A stretch of DNA of 64,000 nt from Mucilaginibacter flavidus (GTDB lineage: Bacteria; Bacteroidota; Bacteroidia; Sphingobacteriales; Sphingobacteriaceae). The stretch covers positions 1-64,000 of the forward strand of contig NZ_JAMXOE010000021.1 in the NCBI RefSeq assembly GCF_024055575.1, written 5' to 3'. Below, piece after piece: positions 63,677 to 64,000 of this stretch. The position numbers were made by a program, and so were the translations under genes. The notes below the pieces were generated by a model. That model did no database searches. It was not told the origin of the DNA and was given only the letters and a program-made list of their open reading frames with translations. Numbering within the stretch: position 1 is the first letter of the stretch; every line of letters begins with the position of its first letter.

Positions 63677-64000
63677 ACGAAAATAATCGTAATAACTGTA
63701 TCATTACTTTGGGCGCTAACTGCAGCATCTCAAAATCGACTAGGAATCATTAGTGGTAACGTTAAAAATATTCCGGCAAAAAAACTATATTTAACAGATG
63801 CGTATCGTTGGAAAACACGTCTTGATTCAACTGATTATAAAGATGGTACATTCAAATTTGGAAATGATAAAATAAAAATACCGTTCATAGCAAGCATTTG
63901 TTTTATCAACGGGGATGGGAAAATTGAAAAACTGATTTTGAAAAACGATGTCCTTTCTACTTCCGCACAACCGCGCTCCCTGGATGCGTTCTTTTATTCG
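63677..64000 (+). CDS. Secreted protein, DUF4369-like, partial, with apparent ACG start
   Basis: The frame runs from ACG at 63677 through the window end (108 codons). It begins TKIIVITVSLLWALTAAS, which would be a signal peptide if the first codon were ATG, then ISGNVKNIPAKKLYL as in DUF4369 domains. A TAA lies six codons upstream and no ATG, GTG or TTG occurs between. So ACG may be the start, or the gene is damaged. The MITE-like element ends 22 bp upstream and may have removed the promoter. Confidence 0.5.

Noticed and set aside
1..64000. CRISPR arrays, rRNA and tRNA genes
   Set aside because: No spaced direct repeats of 25-40 bp and no rRNA or tRNA signatures were found by eye.

Overview
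The window looks like chromosomal DNA of a Bacteroidota bacterium of the family Sphingobacteriaceae, probably close to Mucilaginibacter or Pedobacter. This is inferred from TAnnTTTG-type -7 boxes, many LytTR regulators and 7TM histidine kinases, DUF5107-TPR and DUF4369-TlpA proteins, a fused CrtYcd lycopene cyclase, and RteC and tyrosine-integrase remnants typical of Bacteroidota integrative elements.

1-15.9 kb is an accessory island. Its left edge carries IS21-like terminal repeats that cut into a gene. Its right edge carries a broken rteC, a stretch with GAGTACC repeats and a 36-residue stub of a tyrosine integrase. Between them lies a cluster of likely anti-phage genes: a Septu-like ATPase/HNH pair, a divergent DUF4209 protein with a HEPN-type RNase motif, a 1236-residue protein joining HNH, TPR and PIN-like parts, a three-gene operon of unknown function (one member with ACG where ATG is expected), and an AbiL/RloAB pair. 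The HEPN gene and the HNH-TPR-PIN gene are the best candidates for something undescribed.

16-25.7 kb is a tight minus-strand operon, crtI-crtB-hypothetical-idi-crtZ-crtYcd-folE-SDR-flavin reductase-FAD oxidoreductase-MpaB-like, ending with a MarR regulator. It should make zeaxanthin-type carotenoids; GGPP synthase is not in the window. Two near-identical 16-bp boxes 30 bp apart lie next to its -7 box and are a candidate MarR operator.

26-37 kb holds carbohydrate-related genes: a secreted GH32 fructanase, a DUF5107-TPR protein, a phytanoyl-CoA-dioxygenase-like enzyme with a divergent AraC regulator, a myo-inositol oxygenase and a LacI repressor. Palindromes of the LacI type lie upstream of the inositol oxygenase and the DUF5107 gene.

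37-49 kb has a fusion of a membrane AraC-type regulator to a MacB/FtsX permease, REP-like hairpins with a decayed REP-type transposase, a lectin-like protein, a TlpA-type thioredoxin, a LytS/LytTR pair, an orphan AAA+ ATPase of contractile-injection type, a secreted esterase and small proteins.

49-64 kb is a signalling region: two tandem-duplicated 7TM histidine kinases, a LytTR regulator, an AraC regulator and a LytS-type kinase. After it come small membrane proteins, a secreted metallo-beta-lactamase-fold hydrolase, a second AraC paralogue, and a MITE-like element beside a truncated secreted-protein gene that again has ACG where ATG is expected.
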